From positions 1 to 47,847 of IMG/VR virus record IMGVR_UViG_3300033149_002670: a stretch of DNA of 47,847 bases; one strand, given 5' to 3'. The stretch comes from a virus. The position numbers and the translations under genes are program-made. Below the pieces are notes generated by a model that was not told the DNA's origin, did no database searches, and was given only the letters and a program-made list of their open reading frames with translations. Within the stretch, counting starts at the first letter, position 1. Each line of letters opens with the position of its first letter. Of the stretch, positions 20,648 to 31,165 are shown piece by piece.

Positions 20648-20806
20648 TTTTAATATCATTAAAATCAGACCAATCAAAGAAGTTAAAGTTATGCTCCAGG
20701 CAAGAATAGAATACCTGAAATGATGTTTCAAATGATTGGAAAACTGCTCTATTATTGTATCTAATTTGACACCAATTTCTATAATTTTGTCGTGGTCATC
20801 CTTCAT
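20642..20806 (-). CDS. Small C-terminal-helix membrane protein (XhlA-like)
   Basis: The 54-residue frame encodes KIIEIGVKLDTIIEQF, a polar helix, then HFRYSILAWSITLTSLIGL, one transmembrane helix with a short tail. This layout resembles XhlA-type holin partners (hemolysin XhlA). It starts at an ATGA overlap with the stop of the 1097-residue gene and is the last gene of the late arm, the classic place for lysis genes. No lysin follows; the terminator comes next. Confidence 0.55.
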   Translation of the reverse strand: MKDDHDKIIEIGVKLDTIIEQFSNHLKHHFRYSILAWSITLTSLIGLILMILKN

Positions 20807-23800
20807 TTCTTTTTCTTTCTATAAAAAAGGAAATCCCAAATATCATATTCTCCACTGAATAATCTATTAGCATCTCTCAAAAACGCAGAAAAAGGAATCC
20901 AAAATTTAAGTCCATATTTTACTTTTGCTGCTGCTCGTTTTCTTTCTTTATCATCATCAGCAGCAAGATATTCGAGAATCCCCGCTGTTAATTGTACAAT
21001 CGGTGGTAAGTAACCAGGAAAGGGGAGAAATAAATATTTTAACATTTCTAATTTGAATACACTTTTTCCTATTTTAGCAATACCCACAATAGTTCCTGTC
21101 CCTTTTAGTGCTCTGAGTCGTCCTCCAGGAGTTAAGAGTCTGCCTTTTGAATTTCTTCCAGTTACCACTTGATTTATACATTCCCTGCCGTGATTAAAAA
21201 AGTAATTCATCCACCAAGATTGAAAAATTCCCAATACTCTTTTGAACTCACCTCGATACCAAGTGGGCATAGAAATACTCATATATTCCCATTGAGTTCT
21301 TCTTACTGATTCTCTTAAATTCCAATTCATATCACTTTCCTGGGTAAGAAGCTCTTGAGTTGGTATTCCTAATTCCTTTGCTTTTTCCACACAGTTCTTA
21401 AAATGTTTTGAATTAACATCTTTAGATAACTGATAATTATGCAGCCAATCCAAATAACCAGTGAAGGCAGAAACCTCTACATTACTTATAAACTGAGAAC
21501 CAATATGAGTTCTACTATAAGGTTTTAATACAGATTGTTGTATTCCTCTTATTTTTGAGTCAAAATCAGCAAATTTATTCAAAGCTACTTTATACCAATC
21601 CTGTTCTCTAATATAATCTATAAGCCGAATATCTTCTCCGGTTATTGGATGTTTCACTGTCGGCATTTTAGCTAAACCAAAAGCTATCATTTGTGCTTTT
21701 GAATAATCAATAGGCCGATAGAAATCTAATAGAAGTAATCTTTGACCTAAATTTCGTGTAAGTGTTTTCGGTCTCCCGACATAAGGAGGGCCGGCAAGAC
21801 CGGAGATATGAGCCATTTGACGAAGACCCCCCAATAAATTTCTTGATGGGTCTGTAATGGTTTTACCAAAAGGAACTAAAATTGTATTTATAAAATCTGT
21901 TGGTTTTTTTAAGGTTTTGTTAAACTTTTCATCAAGTGGAGTTTTGAATTTTCTTATATCATATTCTAAATATTTTTCTACTTCATTAAATACCGACCGA
22001 GGAATCTCTTTTTCTTGCCTTAATCTTTTTAATTCTTCCCAAGCTGCCATATAAGGTTCAGTGATATAAATATCCTTTAAATCATAAGCAATCATTGTTC
22101 TTAAAAGTTTTCCTAAATCCTTTGAAAAATATTCAGTCAGTTTTCCGTGAACTATTCGTTTCATCTGAGTCGGATTTTTAACTTTCTTTGGTAAATCCTT
22201 CATTAAATAATAAAGAAAACCAGAATGAACGGGAACGTCTTTATTTACAATTTGTTGAGAAACAGTATCAAACCAATGAGTAATATATCCTTCTACATAT
22301 TTTATAGGAGGCAAACCCATCTTCTCTCGAACCATATTAGCTCTTTGCCTCATATAACGAGTTAATTCTCTTACTTGATTAAATGTTCTTGTACTTTCCG
22401 CATCAAGAAAATCAGGAGCTTCTTCATAAGTATCTAACAAATCTCTCATTATATGTATAGGATTTCTATCTTCTATTTTTCGTCTTAAACGAGCAGCACG
22501 GGTTTTACTAATCTTTACCCCAGTTATTATTGCTTCTCTTTTAGCCTCTTCTTCAAGTCTTTCTGGGATTAGTTTTAAAATTCTTTGTTTTTTTATTTGT
22601 CGATTTATTTTGCTAACCCAGGATAACAAATCTCTTTTTTCCACCTGTCTTGCTAATTCTGCTGCTTCTACATCTTCCAATAAAGTTTCTACTCCCATTA
22701 GTCTGTTTATTAACCATTTGGGAGTTGACCAGGTAAAATAGCCAGGAGCTTCAAATTCATATTTTGGTTTTATTTTCTCATATTTTTCAATTTCAAAATC
22801 ATCTTCAAAACCTATTATCCCTTCAGCGGTTTCTATTTGAGTAGGTGTTTCTGTTTCCAAAGTTCTAATTCTATTTAATTCTTTTTTAAATTTTTCCCTT
22901 TTCTCAATTTTATCTATTTGTCTTTGAGAAATTTTTGATACGGCTTTCCCCATAACTCCAGGAACAGCAAAAGCAATAGCCATAGCAGGTAAATTTCTTG
23001 TATCTTGAGCTACCGCAGCAGAAATTCTCTCCAATACACCAGCATCTTCTCCTGCCCCAAAATGTTCAACATCTGTAATAGCTCTTGTTATATCACCAAG
23101 GTACTCTTCCCCTATCTCTGCAATTACTCCGTGAAATCCTACAGCACTTTTAATTTTATTTGCAAAATTTATACCACTTTTCTCAGGATTTAATTTAAGC
23201 CAGCGTTGTTGTATTTTTGAAATAATTTTACCAAAGAAAGGTAATTTTGTAAAACCTTTGGATATAATAGGAGCAATATATTCTCCGGCTTGTTCTGATG
23301 CAATTTCTGTATAATGGTCAAGCAATCCTTTGTAAATAGAAGTATAAGGTTTCTCTACCGGCCCAACAACTTCAACACCTTTATCAGTTATTTTAATATC
23401 CTGAGGAATTTGGCGTTTTAAAATAGCTTCTGCTGCTCTATGAGGCATACCTGCTGCTCGTGCAGCAGTTCCAACAGCAAAACCTCCTGTTGCTAAAGCA
23501 GCTTTACCGGCTTTTGTAGCAGCATATCTTCCTAATAATTTCTTACCTGTTTGTTTAGCTAATTTGCTCCCAAGTGTTTGTAATCCTCCGGTTGCTGCAA
23601 ATTCAATCATAAAAGAAGGCATCCCAGAAAGTATTCTACCTACTGTATATCCTGTTCCATATTTTTTTGCCTCGGCTTCTTGAGTAGCTAATTTCTCAAA
23701 ATAATTTTCTATAAGTCTTATATCGTGTTTGTGTTGAATTTCTGGCGTCCATTTTGGTAATTTGGTAGGAGCAGTTACCCAAGCTCCATACTGCCGAAGT

Positions 23801-24096
23801 TTAGAATATTTCTCTTCTGTTTCGGCAGCACCAAAAAAAGGAACTTCTTCATATTCATTTGATTGAATTCTTTTCCCAGCAGCAATAATAGAAGATGCTT
23901 CTTCAATAGAGATAAGTCCCCCAAAGAAAGGAAGAGCTTTTGTAGGTTCGGTCTTCACCCCTCTCCACAATCCCCCAAGAAAACTTCCTTTTTCCGGCCT
24001 TAATTCATCAAGACGTACTCCTCTGGGTGCTTGAAGTTGGTCTAAACGGATTCCTTTTTCAGGTTTTTTTCTAATTTCATCTAATCTAATGGACAT
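20803..24096 (-). CDS. Large internal virion / ejection protein
   Basis: This 1097-residue protein is the largest of the genome and lies at the end of the virion cluster, as ejection proteins of podoviruses do. The N-terminus has three short repeats (IRLDEI, IRLDQL, VRLDEL at about residues 3, 16 and 27). Hydrophobic segments occur near residues 160-230 and 365-390, and a long charged helical centre and amphipathic C-terminal helices follow. Such proteins form the tunnel across the host wall during DNA entry. No lysozyme domain was recognised. The assignment rests on size, position and the N-terminal motif. Confidence 0.65.
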   Translation of the reverse strand: MSIRLDEIRKKPEKGIRLDQLQAPRGVRLDELRPEKGSFLGGLWRGVKTEPTKALPFFGGLISIEEASSIIAAGKRIQSNEYEEVPFFGAAETEEKYSKLRQYGAWVTAPTKLPKWTPEIQHKHDIRLIENYFEKLATQEAEAKKYGTGYTVGRILSGMPSFMIEFAATGGLQTLGSKLAKQTGKKLLGRYAATKAGKAALATGGFAVGTAARAAGMPHRAAEAILKRQIPQDIKITDKGVEVVGPVEKPYTSIYKGLLDHYTEIASEQAGEYIAPIISKGFTKLPFFGKIISKIQQRWLKLNPEKSGINFANKIKSAVGFHGVIAEIGEEYLGDITRAITDVEHFGAGEDAGVLERISAAVAQDTRNLPAMAIAFAVPGVMGKAVSKISQRQIDKIEKREKFKKELNRIRTLETETPTQIETAEGIIGFEDDFEIEKYEKIKPKYEFEAPGYFTWSTPKWLINRLMGVETLLEDVEAAELARQVEKRDLLSWVSKINRQIKKQRILKLIPERLEEEAKREAIITGVKISKTRAARLRRKIEDRNPIHIMRDLLDTYEEAPDFLDAESTRTFNQVRELTRYMRQRANMVREKMGLPPIKYVEGYITHWFDTVSQQIVNKDVPVHSGFLYYLMKDLPKKVKNPTQMKRIVHGKLTEYFSKDLGKLLRTMIAYDLKDIYITEPYMAAWEELKRLRQEKEIPRSVFNEVEKYLEYDIRKFKTPLDEKFNKTLKKPTDFINTILVPFGKTITDPSRNLLGGLRQMAHISGLAGPPYVGRPKTLTRNLGQRLLLLDFYRPIDYSKAQMIAFGLAKMPTVKHPITGEDIRLIDYIREQDWYKVALNKFADFDSKIRGIQQSVLKPYSRTHIGSQFISNVEVSAFTGYLDWLHNYQLSKDVNSKHFKNCVEKAKELGIPTQELLTQESDMNWNLRESVRRTQWEYMSISMPTWYRGEFKRVLGIFQSWWMNYFFNHGRECINQVVTGRNSKGRLLTPGGRLRALKGTGTIVGIAKIGKSVFKLEMLKYLFLPFPGYLPPIVQLTAGILEYLAADDDKERKRAAAKVKYGLKFWIPFSAFLRDANRLFSGEYDIWDFLFYRKKKK

Positions 24097-24099
24097 TTT

Positions 24100-24855
24100 T
24101 CACTCTATAAGGTCAACTAATGGCATACCATCAGCGTCAATTCCAGTTACAACATATCTTTTACCATCAACAACAATGATTTCACCTAATTCATACCCAG
24201 AAATAGAATAGTCTGGTTGAGCTTCTGGTTGTAATCCCTTTTGAAGTACATTTTCATAATGTTCTTTTAATCGCCTTTCTATTTCCGAAGGTGCTCCAAG
24301 TCCTGTCAGTCTTGTAAAACCCCTTGCAAATAATCCAGGTTCTTCATATTCTTTTAAATACTTTCCTGCACGAGCTATATCTACTTCACTTACTCTTTTT
24401 TCTTCTGGGGGGAATAGCAATTTATCAGAAATATCAACTTCTGAGAAATCAAGAGATGCTTTTAATGTAAGTTTATCTGCTTGGTCTTCTGTGATAATTC
24501 CGCTTTCTTTTGCTTCTTTTATTTTAGCTAAGGCTGTTTCCAACTTTCTTTTTTTCTCTATTCTTTTCCGTTCCTGTTCTTCAAAATCAATCCTTGAAGC
24601 CATTTCCATTTTTTCAAGTTCCCACAATCTTGCACGTTTATCTCTTTCAAAATCCAAATTATAATTAAACTTGGCTCTTTCTAAACTCAAATCAGATTGG
24701 AATTTTTCCAATTCCTGTCGGGCTTGAAAAGACCTTAACTCTTGAGCTTCGGCTCTGGCAGCTTTTTCTTCTTCTCTTAATCGAGCGGCTTGACCTGTTA
24801 AATAAGCAGCTTCACCATATAATTTCATCATCGGTTGTCGAATTTCTACCGGCAT
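24100..24855 (-). CDS. Internal virion protein with long coiled coil
   Basis: Residues 20-125 form a highly charged coiled coil rich in E, R, K, A and L. The C-terminus has a compact strand module (ELGEIIVVDGKRYVVTGID) like a small SH3-type barrel. The size (251) and position next to the largest virion protein suggest an internal core or ejection partner. No enzyme motif was found. Confidence 0.55.
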   Translation of the reverse strand: MPVEIRQPMMKLYGEAAYLTGQAARLREEEKAARAEAQELRSFQARQELEKFQSDLSLERAKFNYNLDFERDKRARLWELEKMEMASRIDFEEQERKRIEKKRKLETALAKIKEAKESGIITEDQADKLTLKASLDFSEVDISDKLLFPPEEKRVSEVDIARAGKYLKEYEEPGLFARGFTRLTGLGAPSEIERRLKEHYENVLQKGLQPEAQPDYSISGYELGEIIVVDGKRYVVTGIDADGMPLVDLIE

Positions 24856-24856
24856 T

Positions 24857-25111
24857 TTACTTCTCCAATTCTGTTGTAACTATCGTATTATCATATTGAA
24901 TAATGTTTTGTTCGTTCTCAATCATCTGCAATCCTCGATGAATGTCTCTAATAATTATTCTGCGTATCTGTTCTTTCACCCACTGCTGGTTTGTATATTT
25001 CGGTGTTCCATCTTCTTTTAGCTCATCGTTAGGATAAAGTTTCAAGAAGCCTTTTGATGCTTTAGCAATTTTAGCTTCTGGAAGCTTAAAAGTCAAAATC
25101 AGGTCTGCCAT
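24857..25111 (-). CDS. Small virion-associated protein, 84 aa
   Basis: Beginning MADLILTFKLPE, this protein has a central KYTNQQWVKEQIRRIIIRDIHRG helix region. It lies between the fibre and coiled-coil genes, so it is likely structural or a chaperone. No family was recognised. Confidence 0.5.
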   Translation of the reverse strand: MADLILTFKLPEAKIAKASKGFLKLYPNDELKEDGTPKYTNQQWVKEQIRRIIIRDIHRGLQMIENEQNIIQYDNTIVTTELEK

Positions 25112-25121
25112 AATTATTCTC

Positions 25122-27701
25122 TCAAGTTATTGTTTTTCCTAATTTATTGGTAGTAAAGTGAAGATGAAGCACGATTAGTCGAGCATCTCCGACAAAGTCG
25201 TCATTAACAGCATCTCTGAATACTCTTATTCCAATTATATCACCAATAGCAATACCAGTTAATCCCGTCTCAAAATTTGTTCTTACTATATTACCCTGTC
25301 CCGTATTGTGATTTCCAGCCGAAAGCTGGGTCGTAGTAGTAGTTGCACCATCTACGGCCTCCCCCGCCCCAAGACTAATATATTCCACTCCCCATTTTAC
25401 TTTTTTGGTATTATCGGCCTGATTAGCATCGAACATCCAATCTATTTCTATTTCAATATCTACCGTAGCATCCATTCTAAACGGAGAAACCTCAACGTAA
25501 TAAACCTGCTCGTTTGCCGAATCATCGAAGTCAAGAGTAGTTATTATTCCTTCCATTTTCTCTTCCGGCGGACTGCCCCCTACGACTTTTTTGAATACCT
25601 GTGCCGGTATTCGAAGGTGATTTAATACCCTTGCCGTGCCATATAAAGTAAGCTCACCGTTCGTATCGAACTTGGCATAATTGGTAGTACCACCGAAAGT
25701 AGCATCCCCCGTAACATCCAGAGTACGAACAGGGTCAGTGGTCGAGCCTATTCTTAAATTACCAGCGTGAACGGATTGTCCGCCTTGAGAGTAAATAGCA
25801 TAATCCGTATGATTATCACCGAATCCGGTTGGAGTTCCTGTTAGAAATAAACGATAGGTTTTTACTGTCGGGTCGTGAGTTGTCCAATCTCCTGCTGCGT
25901 TTGGTGTATAAAAATAACCACAATAAAACTGATAAGTACCACCAGCAGTACCATAAACCGTATTCTGATAATCTTGTGCCCTGAAATCTCCTCCATAAGT
26001 ACCAGCAAGTCCTGTCTGGTCTTTCATTCTGTAATTTACACCTTGAAATCTCCCACCATAAGCTCTTGGATTGTCATTTGTGCTTCTCCCTAATACTTGG
26101 CAATAGATGCCATAACAGGATTGACTTGTACCACTATAAAGTACACTAAAATATGCTCCTCGTGAAATTGTACTTCCAGAGCTATAAACATTAAGACTTT
26201 TTGCAGAATCAATTGTTGTTCCTACCGCCATTGTTCCGTCAACAACTAACGTACTATCGGTATCTAAAGCTCCTCCGAAATGACCTGCTCCTGTCGTTGT
26301 TAAATCACCGGCATTTAGATTAACTTTACCAGTGCCTACTTCTTTAGGGTTGATAACCAAATCAGTGGCATTATAATAAATTGAAGCGTCCTGCCCTTCT
26401 CCGAATAATATCTTCTGATTGTCTCCGTCTAAAGCCCAATTAGCTCCTGAAGCATCCCATATTCCATAATCAGCGTGAGAACCTTTTAGATGTAGAACAT
26501 ATACTTTACCGGCTACTTTATCGTAAGCATCGGATGCGTCTAATTCACAGGCAAATAAATCACCGTCAATTCCAGAATGACTTGTGCCAACAACAACTTT
26601 TTGAAAAAATCCGTGAGCATCGTCTTCTAATGTTCCTATGTTAAGGCTTAAATAATTGTGTTGACAATAAATATCATCTTCTATCGTTCCACCGCTTTGC
26701 TCGGCGGAAAAATTAAAGAGATATGATTCCCCCGTTAAAGTACCCAGCTTAAAATCTACTGCAATATCAATAGCATATAAGTTACTTAAATTATTATCAT
26801 TGTTATGAGTTACATCTATCTCTATTCCTTTTAATGCTCCACTTGTCCCTGATGTTTTTGTATAATCAAGAGTTAATCCGGTGAAAGTAGCACTTGCTGT
26901 TAATGTAGAGTTTGAAAGTGATAAAGTTCCTTGGGCATTTCCACTACTTGAAATAGTCAAATCTGAAAAACTACCATCTCCCGTTGTAGTTAAGTTCTCA
27001 TCTCCTAAACTTATATCCCCTCCCGAAGAAGTTATAGTCAAATCTCCACCAGAACCTATAGAAAATACAGAATAATTACTACTATCATAAGAGAGGGTTA
27101 ATTCTCCCGTAGAAGAAAGTTTCATAGCTCCAGAAGAACCCCCTATTGTTCCTCCTCCTGATAATTGTATATCAGCAGTATAATCAAAACTATCTCTATA
27201 AATTTGGAGGCCGTAAGAAGTTGTAGCTTTATTAGCTTGTAAATTATTGGCTATTCTTAATCCGACTGCTTCAGTGATTGTTCCACCAGTTGAACCATCA
27301 AGAATAAACTCTGCTCCCCGCATTGTTGTAACACTGTGGTCTTTAGAGTCAGCACTAATTGATAACCCTTCAAGAACATTCACATTGCTACCACTATCCC
27401 CTGGGGCTTCTGTACGAGCTTTTAATTCCATTGCCCGTATTGTACCAGTTGCTGCCGTATCTCCATTACTAACATCAATATATGCCCCCTGCAAAGTACC
27501 AGTCATTGCAGTTCCGTCTGTTTGGAGACCTGTAACTCGTAAAATATTTAAGCCATTGGCTACTGTACAGGTTTTAGAAAGAGTCAATCCCCCAAACGTA
27601 GGTTCAGCATCCGGCCCCATTCTTAAACCTGAAGATAGAAGCTGGAAGTTACGTCTTACTGCATTCCAATCTTCATTTTTAACTAATGGCAATAAACTCA
27701 T
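25122..27701 (-). CDS. Tail fibre / receptor-binding protein
   Basis: The 859-residue protein is rich in G, S, T, D and N with repeated strands such as GDLTTTGAGHFGG and TGDATFGG, typical of a trimeric fibre shaft. The N-terminus (about 1-30) should attach to the tail. The last 170 residues (from LNHLRIPAQVF) have a jelly-roll-like pattern with DIEIEIDWMFDA and GIRVFRD, a probable head or receptor domain. The C-terminal half appears less AT-rich than the rest of the arm, as if exchanged. The host range of the phage probably depends on it. Confidence 0.75.
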   Translation of the reverse strand: MSLLPLVKNEDWNAVRRNFQLLSSGLRMGPDAEPTFGGLTLSKTCTVANGLNILRVTGLQTDGTAMTGTLQGAYIDVSNGDTAATGTIRAMELKARTEAPGDSGSNVNVLEGLSISADSKDHSVTTMRGAEFILDGSTGGTITEAVGLRIANNLQANKATTSYGLQIYRDSFDYTADIQLSGGGTIGGSSGAMKLSSTGELTLSYDSSNYSVFSIGSGGDLTITSSGGDISLGDENLTTTGDGSFSDLTISSSGNAQGTLSLSNSTLTASATFTGLTLDYTKTSGTSGALKGIEIDVTHNNDNNLSNLYAIDIAVDFKLGTLTGESYLFNFSAEQSGGTIEDDIYCQHNYLSLNIGTLEDDAHGFFQKVVVGTSHSGIDGDLFACELDASDAYDKVAGKVYVLHLKGSHADYGIWDASGANWALDGDNQKILFGEGQDASIYYNATDLVINPKEVGTGKVNLNAGDLTTTGAGHFGGALDTDSTLVVDGTMAVGTTIDSAKSLNVYSSGSTISRGAYFSVLYSGTSQSCYGIYCQVLGRSTNDNPRAYGGRFQGVNYRMKDQTGLAGTYGGDFRAQDYQNTVYGTAGGTYQFYCGYFYTPNAAGDWTTHDPTVKTYRLFLTGTPTGFGDNHTDYAIYSQGGQSVHAGNLRIGSTTDPVRTLDVTGDATFGGTTNYAKFDTNGELTLYGTARVLNHLRIPAQVFKKVVGGSPPEEKMEGIITTLDFDDSANEQVYYVEVSPFRMDATVDIEIEIDWMFDANQADNTKKVKWGVEYISLGAGEAVDGATTTTTQLSAGNHNTGQGNIVRTNFETGLTGIAIGDIIGIRVFRDAVNDDFVGDARLIVLHLHFTTNKLGKTIT

Positions 27702-28631
27702 TTAATACCCCAAACTTGTTCTACCATAAGTTCCTGTTGGTGTTCCTGAAGAAGATGGCACTTGACTCCCCCCAACATATTTAACATACTCAGGATGTTT
27801 AGTTTTAAATTCTTCAAGATATTTAAGATACAGTTTTTTCTTTACTGCTTCAGATGCTCCTATTGTTTTCATCCCCCAACCAGCACCTTTTGGTGTTAAC
27901 CATTTTGAATAACTTTGAGGTTTAGCACCAGTATATCCTGTGGTAGTTCCTTTACCCCCAAAATCAATATCCATACGAGGCCCTCCAGCTTCTATTCCAC
28001 CATAAGGAATACGAGGTTCAGTTGGAGGAGTCCCTCCAACTCCAGGAGTTATTCCACTTGGCATTGCTCCATATCCCCGTTGTTCCCAGGATTGAGGGCC
28101 GAGACTCCAACCACCTCCCATAAATCCTGCTTCCCAGGGAGATGGGCCTTGTTCCATTGTCCTTGTAACGGTTCTTCCACCGGCTATTCCTCCACCATAA
28201 CCTGCTACTTGTCCTGCACCGGCAGCAGCTTGCATAAATGGAGCATAATCAGGATAAGGCTCTTGTATTCTTTCGAGAAACCCCGCTTTCCCCATTTGAG
28301 CTTCACTGAGTCTCTCCATTCTTATATCTTCTAATTTCTGTCTGGCAGGCATACCAACTTCCTCTTCCCATTTTTTAGGAAGTCCGGCAGCTAAAGTAGT
28401 ACCATAAAGCCCTGAACTTACTAACTGTTGCATACCGGCAGCAACATCCCTTGTTTTTCCTCTTGCAATTTGAGCTTCCATTCCTGCACCATAAGCTCCA
28501 CCAGGACGAAACCTACCAATTATTTCATCGAAAATAGTTTCTATCCTTTGTTGTCTTGCAATATTAGCTGCTCTTGCAGCAGCTTCTTTTTCTTCTGCTC
28601 GACTTAATAAAGATTCTAAAGAAATTGCCAT
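27702..28631 (-). CDS. Glycine-rich virion protein, 309 aa
   Basis: The N-terminal 120 residues are helical and charged (ARAANIARQQRIETIFDEI), with a GLYGTTLAAGLPKKWEEEV segment. A long, glycine/proline-rich, low-complexity centre and a basic C-terminal helix (KKKLYLKYLEEFKTKHPEY) follow. The place between nozzle and fibre suggests a tail or internal virion protein. It starts one base from the nozzle gene's stop. Confidence 0.5.
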   Translation of the reverse strand: MAISLESLLSRAEEKEAAARAANIARQQRIETIFDEIIGRFRPGGAYGAGMEAQIARGKTRDVAAGMQQLVSSGLYGTTLAAGLPKKWEEEVGMPARQKLEDIRMERLSEAQMGKAGFLERIQEPYPDYAPFMQAAAGAGQVAGYGGGIAGGRTVTRTMEQGPSPWEAGFMGGGWSLGPQSWEQRGYGAMPSGITPGVGGTPPTEPRIPYGGIEAGGPRMDIDFGGKGTTTGYTGAKPQSYSKWLTPKGAGWGMKTIGASEAVKKKLYLKYLEEFKTKHPEYVKYVGGSQVPSSSGTPTGTYGRTSLGY

Positions 28632-31165
28632 TACTTTACCTTTCCCACTCTTTTAATGTCAGCAAGGATTCTATTGATACTCCAAGTTTTAGAATCCGTA
28701 TCATCACCAAGTTTTAAGCCTAAATAAGCCCCTCTTACTCTTTTTCTGATTTTATGTCGGGATTTTCCTCCCGTGTCTCCTATACCTATCAGTGTCCCTG
28801 ACTCCCTTGCCGTACCTCCATCCATTATAGTTTCCAATACAGTTTCAGCATCATCTCCAACGTGAATTTCATAATCAACTGTATTTGTATCTCCAAATGT
28901 ATCACTTGTTCCACCACCGGCTAATTCAAAAGTCAAAGAAGTAAGTCTCCCTTCTTTATCATCTTCCCCCATTTGATAAATAGGCCAAACTGCATAAGAA
29001 TCTATTGCAGTATCAAAACCTCCCGAATCATCGTCCGTAGCAGAATCATCAAAAACTCTAATATATCCATCCCTACATCCTAATAAAAGTCCTTTATATG
29101 TTTCGTCATTATGTGGATAATAGAATATAGAATATGCACCACAAACATCAGGATAACTTTCAGGATAAAATCCTTTTATATTAAGGTCATAAAAGTAATT
29201 AGAATTAGAACCATCAGCTAATTTAGTAATACAAATTATAAGTCCATTTCTTTCCCTGTCGTAACCCATTGTTATTCTATGGGAATCAGCATCAATAGAC
29301 TCATCACCTATAATATCAGGAATAGCTGATTTAGATATACATTGCGGATTTCCTGGGCCTCCTCCGGCTAATGGGGAAACATAAATCCCGTCTGTCCCAA
29401 AGAAATATAAATTCCCAGCATCATCAAAACACCAACTACCCGCCCCAAAGATTCCTACTGTTGAGCTTAATTCCGTTATAGAACCACCAAAACACGGGTC
29501 TCCTCTCAAAACGTGCATTGAATTAGCACAACCAAACATTAAGAAATCATCACCATAAGGAATTAGTGCTTTAACAACATCCCCAATTTCTCCGGCATCA
29601 GCATTATTTCCTGCAACCGGAGATTGAGCATCATTAGCAATATAAACCCAATCCCAAGGATTTCCCTGTCGAGACATATACCATTGATGGGGATAAGATG
29701 GGTTTCCACTTAATACACACCTACCACTATATCTACACCCTAAATATGCTTCATTTGGTAAAGAGCCATAAGTTGAATCATTATCGTAAGATGTCCAATC
29801 ATACCAATGTGGATTAGCAGTTACACTATCGGGGGAAGGGAAAATTGTATCTCCTGCTCCGCCTGTTTTTGACGTTATCGCTGTTGTTTCTTCAACAGTA
29901 CCACTTCTCACATAACCATAAAGAGTTGTTCCTGTTATAAAATCTACTACAATCTCCGCTGCGTCTGTACCTGCTTGATAAACTATATCTCCGTGAGAAG
30001 GTTTAGTAGTAAATCCATTAGCATCCACAATCTTGGTATTTATGAAGTCAGCTACTTTAAGATTTGAACCATTGGCTATAAATACTTTTTGAAAAGCATC
30101 AAACATTGCTAATTGTTTTTTGGTATCTATATCTCCAGTGGCGTCAGACAATTCAGACATTACTCCATCAGAAGATTCATACCAAAATTCATCATTTCCA
30201 ACCCCTACTAATTTTTTAGAATAATGTTTATCAGACAAAATAGATTCACTTGGTAAAATAAGACCTGTGGGATTTATTTTTCTTGCATCAGTTCCGGTAT
30301 CAATAAATCCTGTTTCAGTCCCATCATCAGCATCAACCACCCATACACTATAATTAGACTCTCTATTCCCACAAGCTACAACCGTTCCTTCAACTATTGC
30401 TATTCCGAAAATATTCTTCCCGCTTTCATTATTCCATAATTCATTGCCGTCCGAATCTAATTTAATAATCCCACCAGAATAAGCAATATATATATTATCA
30501 TTGTCGTCAACTACTAAATCATTTACATTAGCACCTACTTCATAAGACCAAGAACCCCCGCTACCATCTGGATTATAAACACGAATTTCATAACCTGTTC
30601 CTGAAGCAAAACCAACAATAATAATATTATTAGATAACTCTACTATGACTGCTATATTCTTTGTTGTATATGGGTCTTTACTCCATAATTTATTGGTCAA
30701 ATCATCTTTATCCCACTTAGTTAAATTATCTACATTACCCCCAGAACCTATATAAATATGACCATCAGATGAAGCTATCTTAATAGAATTTGCATTAGAA
30801 TAACCATCTTCTGTCTGAAAATGTGTTTGTGTTCCTAAATCAGATGAAATTTTTGTTGCAATATATCCTGAACTTGTCCCATTACTTTTTCCAATAAAAA
30901 TATTTCCATCACTATCTAAATCTATACTAAACGTATGTGTTCCTGATATATCTAAACTACTTAATAAATTCCCATCTCCATCTAATTTCCAAAAATTTTT
31001 GTTGCCTGATTCATCACCAACTATATAAACATCATTAAGGGAATCTATAAAAACATCTCTTGTATTTCCCCCAGTATCATAATCCCATAAAGAAACTCCG
31101 GCATCCGTATATGCCCGAACACTTCTCGAATTTCCTGCATCTCTTACACCAGCTACTACTATCAT
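28631..31165 (-). CDS. Tail nozzle protein with beta-propeller (main part)
   Basis: The first about 330 residues form blades of a beta-propeller (repeats around IDSLNDVYIVGDES, VDDNDNIYIAYSGGI and similar). The rest matches the podovirus nozzle (T7 gp12-like): DEFWYESSDGVMSELSDAT, FQKVFIANGSNLKVADF and later SRQGNPWDWVYI. The expected N-terminus of such proteins is encoded by the preceding 77-residue frame, which overlaps by ATGA. The protein forms the distal end of the short tail. Confidence 0.75.
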   Translation of the reverse strand: MIVVAGVRDAGNSRSVRAYTDAGVSLWDYDTGGNTRDVFIDSLNDVYIVGDESGNKNFWKLDGDGNLLSSLDISGTHTFSIDLDSDGNIFIGKSNGTSSGYIATKISSDLGTQTHFQTEDGYSNANSIKIASSDGHIYIGSGGNVDNLTKWDKDDLTNKLWSKDPYTTKNIAVIVELSNNIIIVGFASGTGYEIRVYNPDGSGGSWSYEVGANVNDLVVDDNDNIYIAYSGGIIKLDSDGNELWNNESGKNIFGIAIVEGTVVACGNRESNYSVWVVDADDGTETGFIDTGTDARKINPTGLILPSESILSDKHYSKKLVGVGNDEFWYESSDGVMSELSDATGDIDTKKQLAMFDAFQKVFIANGSNLKVADFINTKIVDANGFTTKPSHGDIVYQAGTDAAEIVVDFITGTTLYGYVRSGTVEETTAITSKTGGAGDTIFPSPDSVTANPHWYDWTSYDNDSTYGSLPNEAYLGCRYSGRCVLSGNPSYPHQWYMSRQGNPWDWVYIANDAQSPVAGNNADAGEIGDVVKALIPYGDDFLMFGCANSMHVLRGDPCFGGSITELSSTVGIFGAGSWCFDDAGNLYFFGTDGIYVSPLAGGGPGNPQCISKSAIPDIIGDESIDADSHRITMGYDRERNGLIICITKLADGSNSNYFYDLNIKGFYPESYPDVCGAYSIFYYPHNDETYKGLLLGCRDGYIRVFDDSATDDDSGGFDTAIDSYAVWPIYQMGEDDKEGRLTSLTFELAGGGTSDTFGDTNTVDYEIHVGDDAETVLETIMDGGTARESGTLIGIGDTGGKSRHKIRKRVRGAYLGLKLGDDTDSKTWSINRILADIKRVGKVK

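Noticed and set aside
27247-27705. A 152-codon plus-strand frame opposite the fibre gene.
   Set aside because: It is a shadow of the fibre gene's repetitive sequence; there is no start signal and no plus-strand gene nearby.
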